DNA from: Prostheceraeus crozeri
Lineage: Eukaryota > Platyhelminthes > Polycladida > Euryleptidae
Length of the DNA stretch: 64,000 nucleotides
Direction: 5' to 3'
NCBI GenBank assembly: GCA_907163375.1
Contig: CAJQUW010007244.1
Location: 330,001-394,000 of the forward strand
In this document: positions 43,000 through 55,924 of the stretch, piece by piece
Position numbering within the stretch: position 1 is the first letter of the stretch
Layout of the letters: each line of letters opens with the position of its first letter
The notes under the pieces: generated by a model
Seen by the model: only the letters and a program-made list of their open reading frames with translations
Told to the model about the DNA's origin: nothing
The model's database searches: none
Made by a program: the position numbers and the translations under genes

Positions 43000-44930
43000 A
43001 TATGAAGCATGGGTCCAACTTTGCATCAACACTAATAAAGTCAACCGTCCTGCCCACAATTTCAAGCGCAGCTGAAACTCCATCACTCGCCAGGGGAGAC
43101 AAAAAAATGTCTGAGAGCGGATTTGAGAGTGAAATTTCTCCTGGGGATGTCCTGGAGCCATGTGTGTCATTCCAAAAATTCCTCAATTTCAAAATACCTG
43201 CACCGTTTAAAATCTTCGAAGCAGCAAATACGTCCAAGATACTGACCAAAGAACTGCGGAAAGAAGTTGGTAAGGCCATACAAGATCATAAGCCAAAAGT
43301 GATAAACTGACTGATCTTAGCTAAACAATACTGTTGGAGAGATAAGATTCTTATCAATGCGATCATGGACGATACGCTTTTGCGGGTACAGAAGACGCGT
43401 TTTACTAACATGTCATGCTAAAAAAAATGAGCAGCCTTATTGAATCAGCAAAGACCTACGCTGAAGAAATCTCGCATAAGACTTCTTCTTCTGTATCAAT
43501 ACCTTTCTTCCTTGTAAAATTAATCCACTGAAGAGGAAGAAATTCTTTCTCTCTTGGCTTATCGATGCCAATTCCGCATAGAAAGATCAACATAGACGTT
43601 CAAAAAGCTGAAGCCGAAGCTTTTGTTTCATCGTCCCCTCTTACCATACGGAGGTTGTGAACGATGATCTTATTTTAGTATCCGTAGTATTTTCAAAAAT
43701 TATTTTCACTAAGCAGAAATATTCTGCTAAATGGGCTCGTCATTTCCCCCAAATCTCTGCGGAAATTAGCCAATGATAAAAAATAATTGTCATCTCCCGT
43801 TTTGACAAAGGCAACGGAGTCCCTTATCGTTTGGATCGCAAGTTTTATGATGACAAACTAGTGAAATCTTGAAAGATAAATTTGAAATTTAAGCCATATA
43901 AATTCGAATAAGCGATCCAAGAAAGATCCCATTTATCTTGAGAAGAGGAACGCTTAATTAAACCGCAAATTGCAAGCTCTCAAAGCCAAAAAAATAATCA
44001 CGTGACTCTTGAATTTTGAACACTGTGGAAAGTCGTGGTGGATCGCAGCCCGCTAGAATGTACGGTCTTCCCCAAAGTACATAAAAGACGAACGGAATCC
44101 CCCGTATCGCCCTATTTTTTAAACATGCGCAATTCGTATCATTTCCAATTTGTCGAGTTATTTAGATGAAATTCCTAAAACCTAACATTCCAAAGAAGTA
44201 TAACTTAGAAAGATACCTCCCACTTCGTGAATCTTCTAAAATCTCTGGATATTCAAAATTTACAGGTATTGTCAACTCTACAGCTTTTAGATGTAAAAAA
44301 TCTTTTTACTTGCATTCCGGTTACTCGTACCATCAATCATATGTTGTCCATGATCGATTTTTGAGGACTTTCCTATTTCAAAAGTTTGCCTTAAAAAAGA
44401 TCATTTTTAGAAATTGCTTTGCTCCAATATTCTGTTTAAGTTTTCAATGAGCAACTTTCTTTTACCAAATTGACGGGATGCCGCTGTGGCTCCCAAGCTT
44501 GCCCCGATCCATGGCATCTTTTTGCCATGGACCTAAATTGAAAGTCCGTTTCTCAGAATTGACCTACCTGCCAACCAAGTTTCATTGTAGGTATGAATGG
44601 ATCAGACTGTTTATGCCATTTAGAGCTGAAACAGACGGCGAACAAGTTTTAAGGATTTTTTTGAATAGCAATTGATAAAGAGAAATCACTTTCACAATGG
44701 AACGTGGCTCTGGATAGCTTAGATTTTCTTGATACTAAAATTAAAATTGATCAAGGGAACTTTTGACGTTTTCCCATTACTTTGAAAGAAAACTAAAACA
44801 AAACACAAACAAAAACCCACTGGTATCATATATACCTTCGTGATTCCTCAGCGCCATTTACGTACAAGGTAGCAGCTATGCGTCGCTGCTATTTTCGCGT
44901 GCTTACAAAATTTGCTCAAATGCAGAAAAT
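43000..44930 (+). mobile_element. Tandem PLE-3 unit, 5' and middle parts
   Basis: Directly behind the terminal region of the previous copy, a PLE begins: a 102-codon frame at 43002-43310 (N-terminal region, not recognised by motif), then scattered frames with SRFDKGNGV and LDRKFYDD (about 43790-43850), TVFPKVHKRR (about 44065), a decayed MGSPLAP region near 44480 and the SFAMDL block near 44510. From about 44490 it repeats 41783-42120 with many small errors until the gap. Head-to-tail PLE units sharing a terminal region are common for this class. Confidence 0.7.
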
Positions 44931-45030
44931 NNNNNNNNNNNNNNNNNNNNNNNNNNNNNNNNNNNNNNNNNNNNNNNNNNNNNNNNNNNNNNNNNNNNNN
45001 NNNNNNNNNNNNNNNNNNNNNNNNNNNNNN
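44931..45030. other. Assembly gap of exactly 100 N
   Basis: A run of 100 N. The flanking sequences are the same PLE in opposite orientations, so both contig ends stop in this repeat. Confidence 0.99.
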
Positions 45031-45441
45031 TTTTTATCCTCCTTTCAAGTCATTGCTTTTACTCTCATGAAAGGAACATCCAGTAAACACTATTGAAGTC
45101 TCCCTTCAGACACTGTTTGTGGAGATATAGATTCATTTCATTGCCTTTTGATCCGTCTATAACCCGTTTTTCTCATAGCCATTTCTTCAGAAAAATGTCA
45201 GAAATCAAGAGGCAGCCCTTATGATAAATTTCTGCATTTATCAAATTTTGGTTAAGCGAACGCGCGAAAAATAAGCGCGCATAGCTCGCAAACTTGTTAC
45301 GTAAATGCGCTGATGAACACGAAGGTATATAAGATAAAAGCCAAAAATAAAAAAAAATAAACACCAAACTAAATACAATACCAAAAACAAACCAATTGGG
45401 GGGGGGGGGGGGTAGGGGGGGAAAAAATATTAATTTATTGG

Positions 45442-45475
<34 letters not shown>

Positions 45476-45900
45476 TTTTTTTTTTTTTGTTTTTTTTTTG
45501 TTTGGGTTTGGGAGTTAAATTTGTAAAGAAAGGAAGTTTTGGGAAATATTAAAAAAAAAAAAAATAGTTAAATTTTAAAAATCTAAAAAAACCAAACCCC
45601 AAAAACCCCCAACCACAACCCACAGCCCCCCACCCCCCCTCTCACATAGTTATGAAACTATCAAGAAAGGACAACGACAAGTACCCATTGAACACATTAA
45701 AATATAGACACCAGCACAAACACGCTCTCATACCAACGGTTTCCAATGTGAAAGTATCCTCTTATCAATGCTAATCAAAAAAATACTCAAAACAGTTCGC
45801 CGTCAGTATTCAGCTCTAAAATGGCAACACAGTCATCCACATACCTACAATCCAAAACTCTGGTTAGGCAGTTAACCAATCAGAGAAACGACTTTCAATA
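45031..45900 (-). mobile_element. PLE-3, second minus-strand segment, noisy
   Basis: This matches 41230-41748 in the same orientation, interrupted by about 320 bp of low-complexity sequence (45340-45660). It leads into the second fold-back point. Confidence 0.8.
45340..45660. other. Low-complexity noise inside PLE-3
   Basis: Runs of more than 15 G, then T and A runs, then an A/C-only stretch. Neither the first PLE copy nor its mirror has this. It has the look of failed base calling. Confidence 0.85.
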
Positions 45901-45934
45901 AGTCCAAGGCAACAGATCCATGGTCAATTTTTTG
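45901..45934. other. Second fold-back point
   Basis: The sequence turns round at the same PLE position as at 41749-41785 (the GGTCAATTTTTTGTATTGAA word occurs in both). Confidence 0.93.
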
Positions 45935-47060
45935 TATTGAAATGTCGTTTCTCAGAATTGTCTACCTGCCAACCAGAGTTTTAATTGTAGTTATTGGATT
46001 ACTAGATTTGCATTATTTAGAGCTGAAAAACAGGAACGCGAACACGTTTAGTTTTTTGAATAGCATTGATAAAGAGGAAAACACATTCACAATGAACGTG
46101 GCTCAGGATAGCTTGATTTTTCTTGATACTAAAATAAAATTTATCACGGGAACTTTGACGTTTCCCATTACTTGAAAGAAACCAACCCTGAATCTATATA
46201 CTTCGTGTTCCTCACGCCATTTACGTACAAGTTGCAGCTATGCGCGCTCGCTATTACGGCGTGCTTACAAATTTGGCTCAAATGCAGAAAATTATAATAA
46301 AGGCGGCCTCTCTGATATTCTGACATTTTTCTGAGAAATGGCTATGAAAAACGTTATATAACGATCAAAAGGCAAACTGAAATGAATCTATCTCACCACA
46401 AAACATGTCTGACAGGAGACTTCCAATTAGAAAAGGAGGATAAAAAACATCAACATTGAACTTTCCTGATAAAGTGAAAATTGTTGTCCTGTTCTTTGTT
46501 ACTATAAAATCCAAAACTATTTCATTTACAAGAGATAAAATTGCGAATGTGTTCAAATCTTAATGTGGTGTATTTTATACACGTTGTTCGCTGCCAAATG
46601 CGATACATCGCTCCACGAGCGCCATCTTGCCATTCCGAATAAGTGAGCACTTGAAGCTATCCCTCTCGTACTCAGGTATTCGATGCAATATACATCCACC
46701 AAAAAATGAAAATTTCCTCGATTATTGGCAAATCTAGAAATCAGTTGTTTCTGGATCTATTATTCTAAAGAACATACAAAATTAATCTCCTCTAATGAAA
46801 TAAACAGTTCTGTATCAACTGAACTTGAAATTGTAATTTCAGAATGCAATCTCTAGGTCGGTGCCATGGTCAGACAGCTACTGGTGACTGAACTCTTTTA
46901 TCGCTCTCATTTATGTTCATTCCCGCTTTTGTATATAAACTCCATTGCTATTGTATTCAGGTTTTACCGCTGAAGATGGATGTTAAAATACTGAAACATG
47001 TCGGTCAATGCAATAAACTTTGTTTTCTTTTTAAAAATTGAAGCTGGGTCAACTTTTGCA
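45935..47060 (+). mobile_element. Mirror of PLE-3
   Basis: Reverse complement of 41748-40617, here followed (unlike at 43000) by the same AT-rich flank as PLE-3, so it mirrors the locus faithfully. The GAAGATGG...GAAACATG terminal motif is at about 46970-47002. Confidence 0.85.
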
Positions 47061-47679
47061 TCAACAATTTATATAAAAATAAATCATATATAAATTATTT
47101 AAATATATAAATTCACACACTGTACTTATGAAAATAAAAGATTGTTTGTTTAAGCAGTGACTGTTACATGTTACTGTCAGTGTAATTGTGGCAACAAGAA
47201 TGTACCATAGAAGCAATATAAAAAATCTCTTGTAAAAGCGGTAAACTTGTACCTTGTGCAACCTTTACATACTTCTGCTTCAAGCTTTAGATAGATTTGG
47301 TAACTGAAATTTGCATTGTGATTTATTACATGTTTTGTGAAGTATTCCTAATTAAATCGCATTTGTGTGTCTTTGAGTATTTAGACGCATCCGATTATTA
47401 TATAGCTTTGCATCATGCCATCTAGACTAATCGTGAAAGGATCAAGTCCTACAAAATTTTAGCAATCCATGGCGTGAAAAGCATCAAAGCATAAAATTAT
47501 TAATTCCATACGCTTTGAAGCTGCGATGGACAAATATGAATTTCTAACTACCTTATCACTTCATCCATCCATCCTAAATAAATAGCTTAATTCATTGACA
47601 ACATCCCCAAATAATTAGTGGTAGAGAAATTTCAGAAATAAATCAAAATCTTAAGTAATGCATTGGGCGGGAGACCAAA

Positions 47680-47965
47680 CCACTGGGAGAATCTATCAAA
47701 ACCAAATGTATTCTCTCTCGAAGTATTTAAGCCACAATAATTACAGATTCGATACAGTAGATAAAGACTTCACAGTTGCCCAACGTGTCGGCCCGACCCT
47801 GTCTCAAGGGCAGTTGACTGTAAAATGAGATGCTATGAAGGAAGAACTATAAGAAATGATTAGAGAACTGTGAAGCTTATCTACTGAATAGAATTTGTAA
47901 TTATTGTGGCATAAATACTTCGTGAAGAATACATTGGTTTTGAAAATTTCTTGTTTAGTATTCCA
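47680..47965. mobile_element. Mirror of the small fold-back MITE
   Basis: Reverse complement of 39709-39982 with small differences. Confidence 0.8.
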
Positions 47966-48082
47966 AATTGACTGGTGCAATCAAGAAGTTAGGAATATTG
48001 CAGACAAAAATAGAAGGAATGATAAACTAGGGATCACTGAATAAAAGAGTAATGAAAATTGCTATTGGCGTCCTCACACCGT

Positions 48083-49062
48083 CATAGTACAGCAATATAT
48101 ATTTTAACCCGCCACAAATTGCAATAGTTTTCAAGAATGGGTTTATCTTGTAGAGAAAAAGTTCTCATTAAAAAATTTAGAAGTCAAGGAAAATCTAGTT
48201 AGTAGAAATACAACTCAGATTTTTCCTTTGACATCGGCAATTTGGCAATCAATTTACAATCTAAAGGTACTTGCAAAAGTGTATTTGGTGATACGTGTGC
48301 GGAAGACGTGTTTTGATAGATAAGATCATGAGTTTTCTATGCATATTCACATGAGAGAATTTGTAAAATTGCTTCGCTTATCTCCAAGGAAAAAATGAAA
48401 ATCTGTGTCCTTGAACTTATACAAAATCGTGTTAGTCAAAAGTGCACCCTATTCCGACAGTACCTAGGAAAGTTAACCTACAAGGCAAGGTTGCATAAGC
48501 GGGTTTTTCCGACCTGTTCAGCTTGAGCAGCTAACGATTTTTTTCACAAGACGTTAGTTTGTATGAGGAATTAATTGTGTTTATTCAATGGCAAACCTCG
48601 CAGATTTGAGGCATCAATCTTGTAGAAACCATGCTATCCACCTTGCAATATGCAAGTTACAAGGTATTCGTGTGAACTGACTGAATGAGAAAAATCTATT
48701 CGTTGAAAGGACATCATTCAGAAAAACAGAGCTGATATTGGTGAGAGCCCATGCGGAAGGTAAATATGTAGTTAGTGAGAGAAAGGCTACAGCGCTTTAT
48801 GTTGAAAATTGGCTGTTGCAGAATGTTCGCAGATCTACATCTTGCGATTTCGATTTGGAGTGGTGTGTATTTATGTTTCGAAAACACTCTTGACTTAAAA
48901 TGGAAAGTTCAAAGTGTTGACTAACTAGATTTTTCCAATATGTTTGAATTTGTTGATGAGAGGTTTTTTTCTACATTAAAAACTGACTCTTGAAACTATT
49001 GCAGTTTGTGCGGGGCTACAGTGTAATATGCCGCTGTAGATTTTTGGGGGGCCTGAACTATC
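48083..49062. mobile_element. Mirror of the TA-flanked MITE
   Basis: Reverse complement of 38684-39581. It includes a short G run near 49045 that the first arm lacks. Confidence 0.75.
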
Positions 49063-51050
49063 AGCAGGCAATCCGTTTTTGGTCGGAATTCGCGCTCTTC
49101 CTCATGACCGCCCGCACCGCACATCTCTCAAGACATGCTGATAAATTTCAGGCAAAAAAATAATCTCTGACAGGATCAGTAAGCGAGCATTTCTTATTCG
49201 GACTTATCATCATCTTTTGATTTTATATCCTTATTTTAATCACACACATGTTCGCACGCACCCACTGATGATCTCCCAAACCATTTCACCAGTTATTTTG
49301 CAAAACCTCACATCAATCGAATATGCACTGAAAGGGATCCAAAAAACGATTATCCAGTTTTAGTAAATTATTTAGGGCGCATTTAGTATTTAGCTTCTTC
49401 AGGTGAATGAACCAACCCAAATTCGGTGACTTTTTATCGAGACAATAAGGCTAAAGCAGATATGATTCTGATAAATTTTCAATAATTTCTGATCAGAAGC
49501 AAACTGAAAAGCACAAAAAATTAAAAATCATATTTGAAATTTGAAATTCAAACATCATACATAATGATCAGATAATTTCTAAATCAAAAACTTTGCATTT
49601 GTGCATGTCCTTTATAATGATATGAAGAATAATTTTTAGTGTAATCTCAACTTAACTCTCTATTAGTGCTCTCTACTATTAATCATCGAAACTCTGGGTT
49701 GCCATAGCTTTCTTGGTTTAAAAAATATTTAAAAATTCGCGGCCCCCAGAGTAGTGCGGCGAGGTCAAAAGATATCAATCAACCGCCTCGTGCGATCTCG
49801 TGCACTGCATATTTGCATGAACAATTAGATGGATAATTTTGGTGTTTTGGTTTGATTCATTGTGCTTTCAAAAACCTGTAAAAAAAGTCGATAAAATCAA
49901 CTTACGCATTAATTTCATCCATTTTAATGCATTTGGTTTGTGATATTTATCTTCACGGTTTGTCATCGCAAAGAAAGTTTAATTTCATGTACTCGTTTCC
50001 GAAATTTGTTACGGAACTAGTAATCATATCCTCTCATTCTAAGAAACATTAATTTACCTATTTTTTAAGCAATAATCCTTATTACATTTCGTCTAGCTAA
50101 AGCAGCTAACACTGACATTGTGCACAGTAATAAATAAATTCAATGGTTTCAATTGGCGATTCCACAATGTCAATTATTTGCATGCTTCAAATGATTCATC
50201 AAGAGTAAGCCGACTTTAATATATTCAAACCATTTATGGATAAAGAGATGCCCAATCGGTCTATTGAAGCAGTCAATTCCATCGCAGACAAAATATTGTA
50301 AAGCAATATTTCTTTTGGTTGACTTTTATTTGTGAACTTATTCTATATCACTTATTCATTCTATACATATAAGGACTTCTAGTATTGACATCGGATTACA
50401 TCATAGATGAAGTGCCTTAATGTTTGTTGGAATAAATGTCTCCCTCAACGGAAGACTCGTGCAAAAAACGGAAGTTTGAATAAAAGTAGTAAAGTGTGTA
50501 ATTTTTTGTACGCTTTCGAATACATGATTAATTTTGTTAGCGCTTGCAACCGGGCGATCAATTATAATCATTGGTAGAAATTAATCACCAAAGCGCAGAT
50601 TGCTAAAGTGGCCATTTACAGACATTTATTCAAAATTTCAGCTGTTTTACCTCGATTATACCTAAAATATATCATTTTAAATGTGATAGAAAAAAATTAT
50701 AAATAACCCTGAGGACGAAATATTGGTATGAGAGCTACTTACTAAAATATTTATTTAATAATACTATTTAGTCAACATGTCCATACTATCCTTTTTGTGA
50801 AGCTCCATGTAAGGAAATCAAAGTCCGAAGCTTAGCATTTAAATTTGTTCATTGCTACAATATAATAAACACGATGCAAAGTAATTCCTCAAACCGTTCT
50901 AATGAATTTACCCGCTTGATGTGCGAAACACGCCTATCCTCACAGTCCCTTCTTGAATGTCTAAAACTTATGCCGTTTCGAAAACCTGAAATAATTTATA
51001 ACCACTTGCTTTCCAGTTGTATTTGTTATAATTGCTGTATTTGAGAACGA
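49063..51050. other. Mirror of gene-free 36951-38680
   Basis: Same landmarks in reverse; no gene seen. Confidence 0.7.
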
Positions 51051-51740
51051 ATTGCATTCAAAAATTTTTCAGAATTTTCACAAATTTCATCATGAAATTA
51101 TATTCCAATTGCTGGCTACCTATATGCTCCTAACGCATTCATTCCAATCAACCAGAAACCCCGTGCCACGCTCCATTGGTCAGTTAGCTACAAAATTTAA
51201 ATAGCACATTTGTGAACGTTTTCTTTTTCTAAAGATGCTAGTTTCCAAAATTATTCGTAATATTTATTTGTAGCATCCGCCGAGATGCCTATAACTAGTG
51301 CCTCCGGAATATCTACAGTAAATTTTAAATTTTTGTTTGTCTATTCAAAAATTGGTGAAAGCCGTTCTACATTGTCTATATATCATCAAAAACGCTAATG
51401 CAATCCATCTGCATAAATCATGCGTAATAAAGTGGACTGCATTCTTCATTCCATCCAATTATTGTTCCTTATGTGACAGAAAATAGATTTGGCGAAGTGA
51501 GGAGTCAAGGGGGGAACCCATACGTACCACCGATCTATCTGCTTAAAACATTTGGACATTAAATAGAAATTGAACCACTCGTGGCAAACATGCACAGTTT
51601 TTTTAAATACATCCCTGACACACAAAGGCCTGTATTAGTCGAATTCTAAGCCATTCTAAATGAGTCTAATCCAGTTCTAAATCCATTGACCTGGTTTTAG
51701 ACTTGTAGTCTTGAAAGTGAATAGTGTATATGCGTATTAT
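51050..51740 (-). mobile_element. Mirror of PLE-4b
   Basis: Reverse complement of the PLE-4b region (36250-36800), heavily disrupted by small insertions. Confidence 0.75.
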
Positions 51741-52049
51741 TCAACCTAAGTAGAAGAGGGGTTGAAAATAAACATTAATGATAAACATAAAACGTGTTAG
51801 GTTAAATAATTCGGATCAAATGCTCCGGATTGCTTGTTAATACTAAGTAAGCTATGAAATTAACCCTAGAAAGATCGGTGAAGTTACTAAGGTTTTCGGC
51901 CTTAAACAGTAGGTGTGATTCCTAAAAATATTTGTAATTAATCAGAATTAAATAACCAATTAGAAAAAGCTATTGTGCTTTTAACATTAAAAATGAAAAT
52001 TAATTTAATTATACACCAGTTGCTAAAACGTAAAGTCAGGGAAGCAGCA

Positions 52050-53345
52050 AACTCACTTCTTTAAAGCTGAAAAAAGATATGTAATGATTGTAAATACAAT
52101 CTTGAAACCCACAGAAGTAACTGGGAAAAAGGGTTGGCGAAACGTAAGGATATAAAAGTGTGTTTCCTTTGATAAGGGGAATGGATTGGTGATAGTCAAC
52201 ATCATGCTTTGATACAACAAAAAAATGAGTGATATTTTATAAGACGTAACTATATTCCAAAAATTTTTTTTTTTTTTTTTTTGAAATATGAATAAGGATA
52301 GACCATTCGCAAACATCCCGACAGTAACCGAGGAAGGCAGATTTGTATGCGGTTACATTTATACTTATTTTGCGTAGATATACTGTGATGAGAAAACGGT
52401 ACAAGTTTATTATGTCCTTCTGGCAGTCGAGCCCGGTAAGGCTCTATGGTATTGTGAAAGGAGCACAAAGATAACAAACCTATGAGACCAATAATAAGTA
52501 CTATTGGCTCCTGGCAAGTTACAATTTTGGCAAAAATTTTTAGATAATTCTAATAAAACCACATATAAATTTCGAAACATAATGTTGAACTTCTACCTCT
52601 CACTTGATAGAAATGAAAATATATAAAAATCAAGAACTTTATTCATGACAAACATATTTTAATTAGTTATGATGTTTGAATCACTGTTCACGAAACATAC
52701 CTGTAAATGAAACAATTGAGCGTGTCGGCTAATGTTTAGTCCTATGATAAGAATTCCAACCTAATAAGCCTTTGTTTGTCAGGGATGTTATTTAAAAACT
52801 GTGCATGTTTCCACGAGTGTCCAAGTTCTATTTAATGACCAAGATGTTTAAGCAGATGAGATGGTGTAAGTATGGGTTCCCCCCCTTGCACCTTAACACT
52901 CGCACATCTAATTTTGTCACATATGGAACAAAATTGGGATGAAAGAAAGAATGCAGGTCCACTTTATTACGCAAGAAGACTGGCAGATGATTGCATTTGC
53001 GTATTTTGATGATAATAAAGATACGTAAACGGTATTCACCAATTTTTGAATAGACAACACAAAAATTTAAAATTTACTGTAGATATTGAGGCAATAGTAT
53101 AGCATCTGTGGATGCTAAAATAAATAATACGAATAATTGGAAACTAGCATCTTTAGAAGAAGAAACGTTCACTAAAATGTGCTATTAAATTTTTGAAGCA
53201 AACTGTCCCAAGAGCGTGGGCAAACCGTGTCTGGTTAATGGAATGCTTGAGTAGCCAGCATATACGGTAGCCACAGCAATTGGAATATATTTCATGATGA
53301 ATTTGAGAAAGATCTGAAAATTTTTAGAATGCAATGGTTATACTA
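52050..53345 (+). mobile_element. Mirror of PLE-4a
   Basis: Reverse complement of 34300-35830. It lacks the three C-poor inserts present at 34534-34905 and so gives the cleaner version of that stretch. Confidence 0.75.
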
Positions 53346-53553
53346 AGAACATTTGAGTATCTTAAAATTGTTTTTCGGATGTAGTAAGAACGCTAAACAC
53401 GCGGCTAAACGATTCATATAATGTGTCTGAATGTAGATCATTGAAACTCAATACGACGAACTTATGTGACTGCCCTCTTTCTCATGCAGGCGCTGCTAAC
53501 AAGTGGTTAATCTACACCTCCTATCCCGTAAAAACATGGACACTTAGGAAAGG

Positions 53554-54341
53554 CAGGTATGCGGAGTCGGAGTCCTATCATTTTGTGCTGGAGTCGGAGT
53601 GGAAGTGGTCCTATCAAATGATAGGACTCCGTGACGTCCGGTTTATAACTAAGACCCAAAATATAATACAAGCAAATTATTTGTACTTGTGCATAGGCTG
53701 GTCACTGTTCTTGATGTCAACAGTCTACGTCAAACATAAGTAACAGAAGACAGCAGGGCATAGCCAAGCTGGTAATTGTTGTGAGAATGAAATCGTGATA
53801 GTGAACAAAAGGTATTGTCTTTTCACTCGGATGATTTAGCATAGGAAAGAACTTCCTTATCCTCGATCAGACTGCGCACTCAAAGGTCACAATCAAAGAA
53901 CAAAAATGAAATTACTAGTTTGTTTCAATTAACATTACCTCATACCTAAACGTTAAATCGTGTGTGATGGCACCTCCGAAAGCACATATCAAAATCGAAG
54001 AGTACTCATATTTGTTGGATAAAGATGGGGATTTTTCCGGCCTGGTAGAGGACTGGGAGATAAACCGCGTGAAGCACAAAACATCAGCATAATGGGAAAG
54101 CGCGAGTTCGTATGCATCCAACTTAAAGCGACATTTAGAGAAACTTTCATCGAAAAATTATACAGCAATGATCACCAAAAAATATCGTTTATGTAAGCCT
54201 ATAATGATCTAATGATTTAGTGTTAACATTTTTTTTTAAAAATACTAGGCCTTTATATAATTGCTATGGGTAGGGGTCCGAGTCCTACCAACCCCAGGAG
54301 TCGGAAGTCCGATCAAAAGATGATAGGACACCGCATCCCTG
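53554..54341. mobile_element. Mirror of the hAT MITE
   Basis: Reverse complement of 33332-34074, about 45 bp longer through scattered insertions. The GGAGTCGGAGTC repeats are visible at both ends. Confidence 0.8.
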
Positions 54342-55920
54342 TAGAAAAGGTGCATGTAAGCCTAAACATGAGCTCTACAGTATATCTAGTCAATCGGAAA
54401 ATAATTGTTTCATGCATCAATAAGTTACAAACCTTTCCAGATCTAATGAAAGTATTCCCTCAGACTTTCGCAATCGGTGTATACCTGAAGCTAGAAATAG
54501 TTGCGCACTCTGGAGTATCCATCTTTATATTATCGACAAGTTGTACTTAACACCACAACATTTTGATCATGGACAAACCTGATTGACTTAGATGGGTACC
54601 CGCTGCAGTTTTCCTGCAGGATGCTTCAAGGTAAAGAAATTCCTTCGTTTCAAACTAAAGCCGCGAAGTCCATAGATAGCACCAGAATTTCAAATAGCCA
54701 AAGTTTGCGATCACTGTTTAAAAAGGTGAAGCATTTCATCAGTTTTTTGTGAGTAACTACTTTTTGATGGCCTAACGATGAACTGATATATTTTTCTTAT
54801 TGAGAAGTCCTTAGTCATTGGATTTGGTAAGAAGAAATGTTTCTTCTTACCATGATTCATCTGCAATCTCAGAATCGAATTTATCACTGACGTCTTGTAC
54901 AAGATTTATGTGAGTCAAAACTTGAAGAAATACCATATGAGATTTACTGTCCTGATAAATTCTTTTGATGTATTTTGTTACATGACACAAGCCAACATTT
55001 TGTTGTATTTTTGTTGATCTTTAGTTTCCGTACAGGCAACCTCGGAAGGGCAACTTTTTATCCAAATACGCACTAATTGAAAATAAAAAAAACAAATATT
55101 AATTAAACAAACTAATTAAAACACAATCAAGCGATCGAAAATTACAAAGGGTCAAGCAGCTCACAAACAACACAAAAAAGCAAAACGCCACAACCAATAC
55201 AAAAATAAAAACGCAAGAACAAACAAAAAAAAAACAAAAACGACAGAAAACAAACCATAAAAAAAGAATAACAACAAACCCTAAAAACTACCACCAAAAA
55301 CCCCCACCAAAAAAAAAAAAACAAATCACACCAAAAAAATAATATAAATTACATGCAAAAGAATATACAAAAAAAAAACTTCCAGAAGACCAAAAAAAAA
55401 AAAATCCGACACACAAATAATAACAAAAAAAAAAAAACAAAACAAATACGCACGACAAACTCGGCACCTGGCATGCCCTACAAGTGTTAGGTTCGTCACA
55501 GTAAAACCAACCAGCTTTGTATTTTGGGTCCTTTATATTTCCTCCGAATCCTGAACTCCCGCTGTAGAAACACGGAAGTATGCAGTCATTCAATAATACA
55601 TACGATCGAAGAATTCTTTACTATGAAAAAATGCCAAATTTTTGTAGCGAATTAACCATGTTTACGCATGATACGTGCATGAAGCAACACGTATATCTTT
55701 AAACAAAACCGAACCTTTATTGACAAGAGTGCCCAACAACATTTTATATTCTTTTCAACGACATACCCGAACGACGTAAACAATTCGTGAAATCTCTAAT
55801 AGAATTTGACATGAGGAATACATTGAGATGTGAGATGAATACTGAAAATGAGAATACCATCCTTTTTTCATGCGATGAGGCCAACCTTGAAAAGGTCAGC
55901 AACGCTACAAGAAATGGAAA
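54342..55920. other. Mirror of gene-free 32138-33323 with a noise block
   Basis: Reverse complement of 32138-33323. An A/C-only block of about 300 bp (55160-55465) has no counterpart. Confidence 0.7.
55160..55465. other. A/C-only low-complexity noise
   Basis: About 300 bp with hardly any G and few T, placed inside a mirrored stretch that is continuous in the first arm. The F/C-rich peptides it encodes on the minus strand are meaningless. Confidence 0.85.
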
Positions 55921-55924
55921 AGAT

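Noticed and set aside
55142-55593. Minus-strand open frames rich in Phe, Cys and Gly
   Set aside because: They are translations of an A/C-only noise block and have no codon-like pattern.
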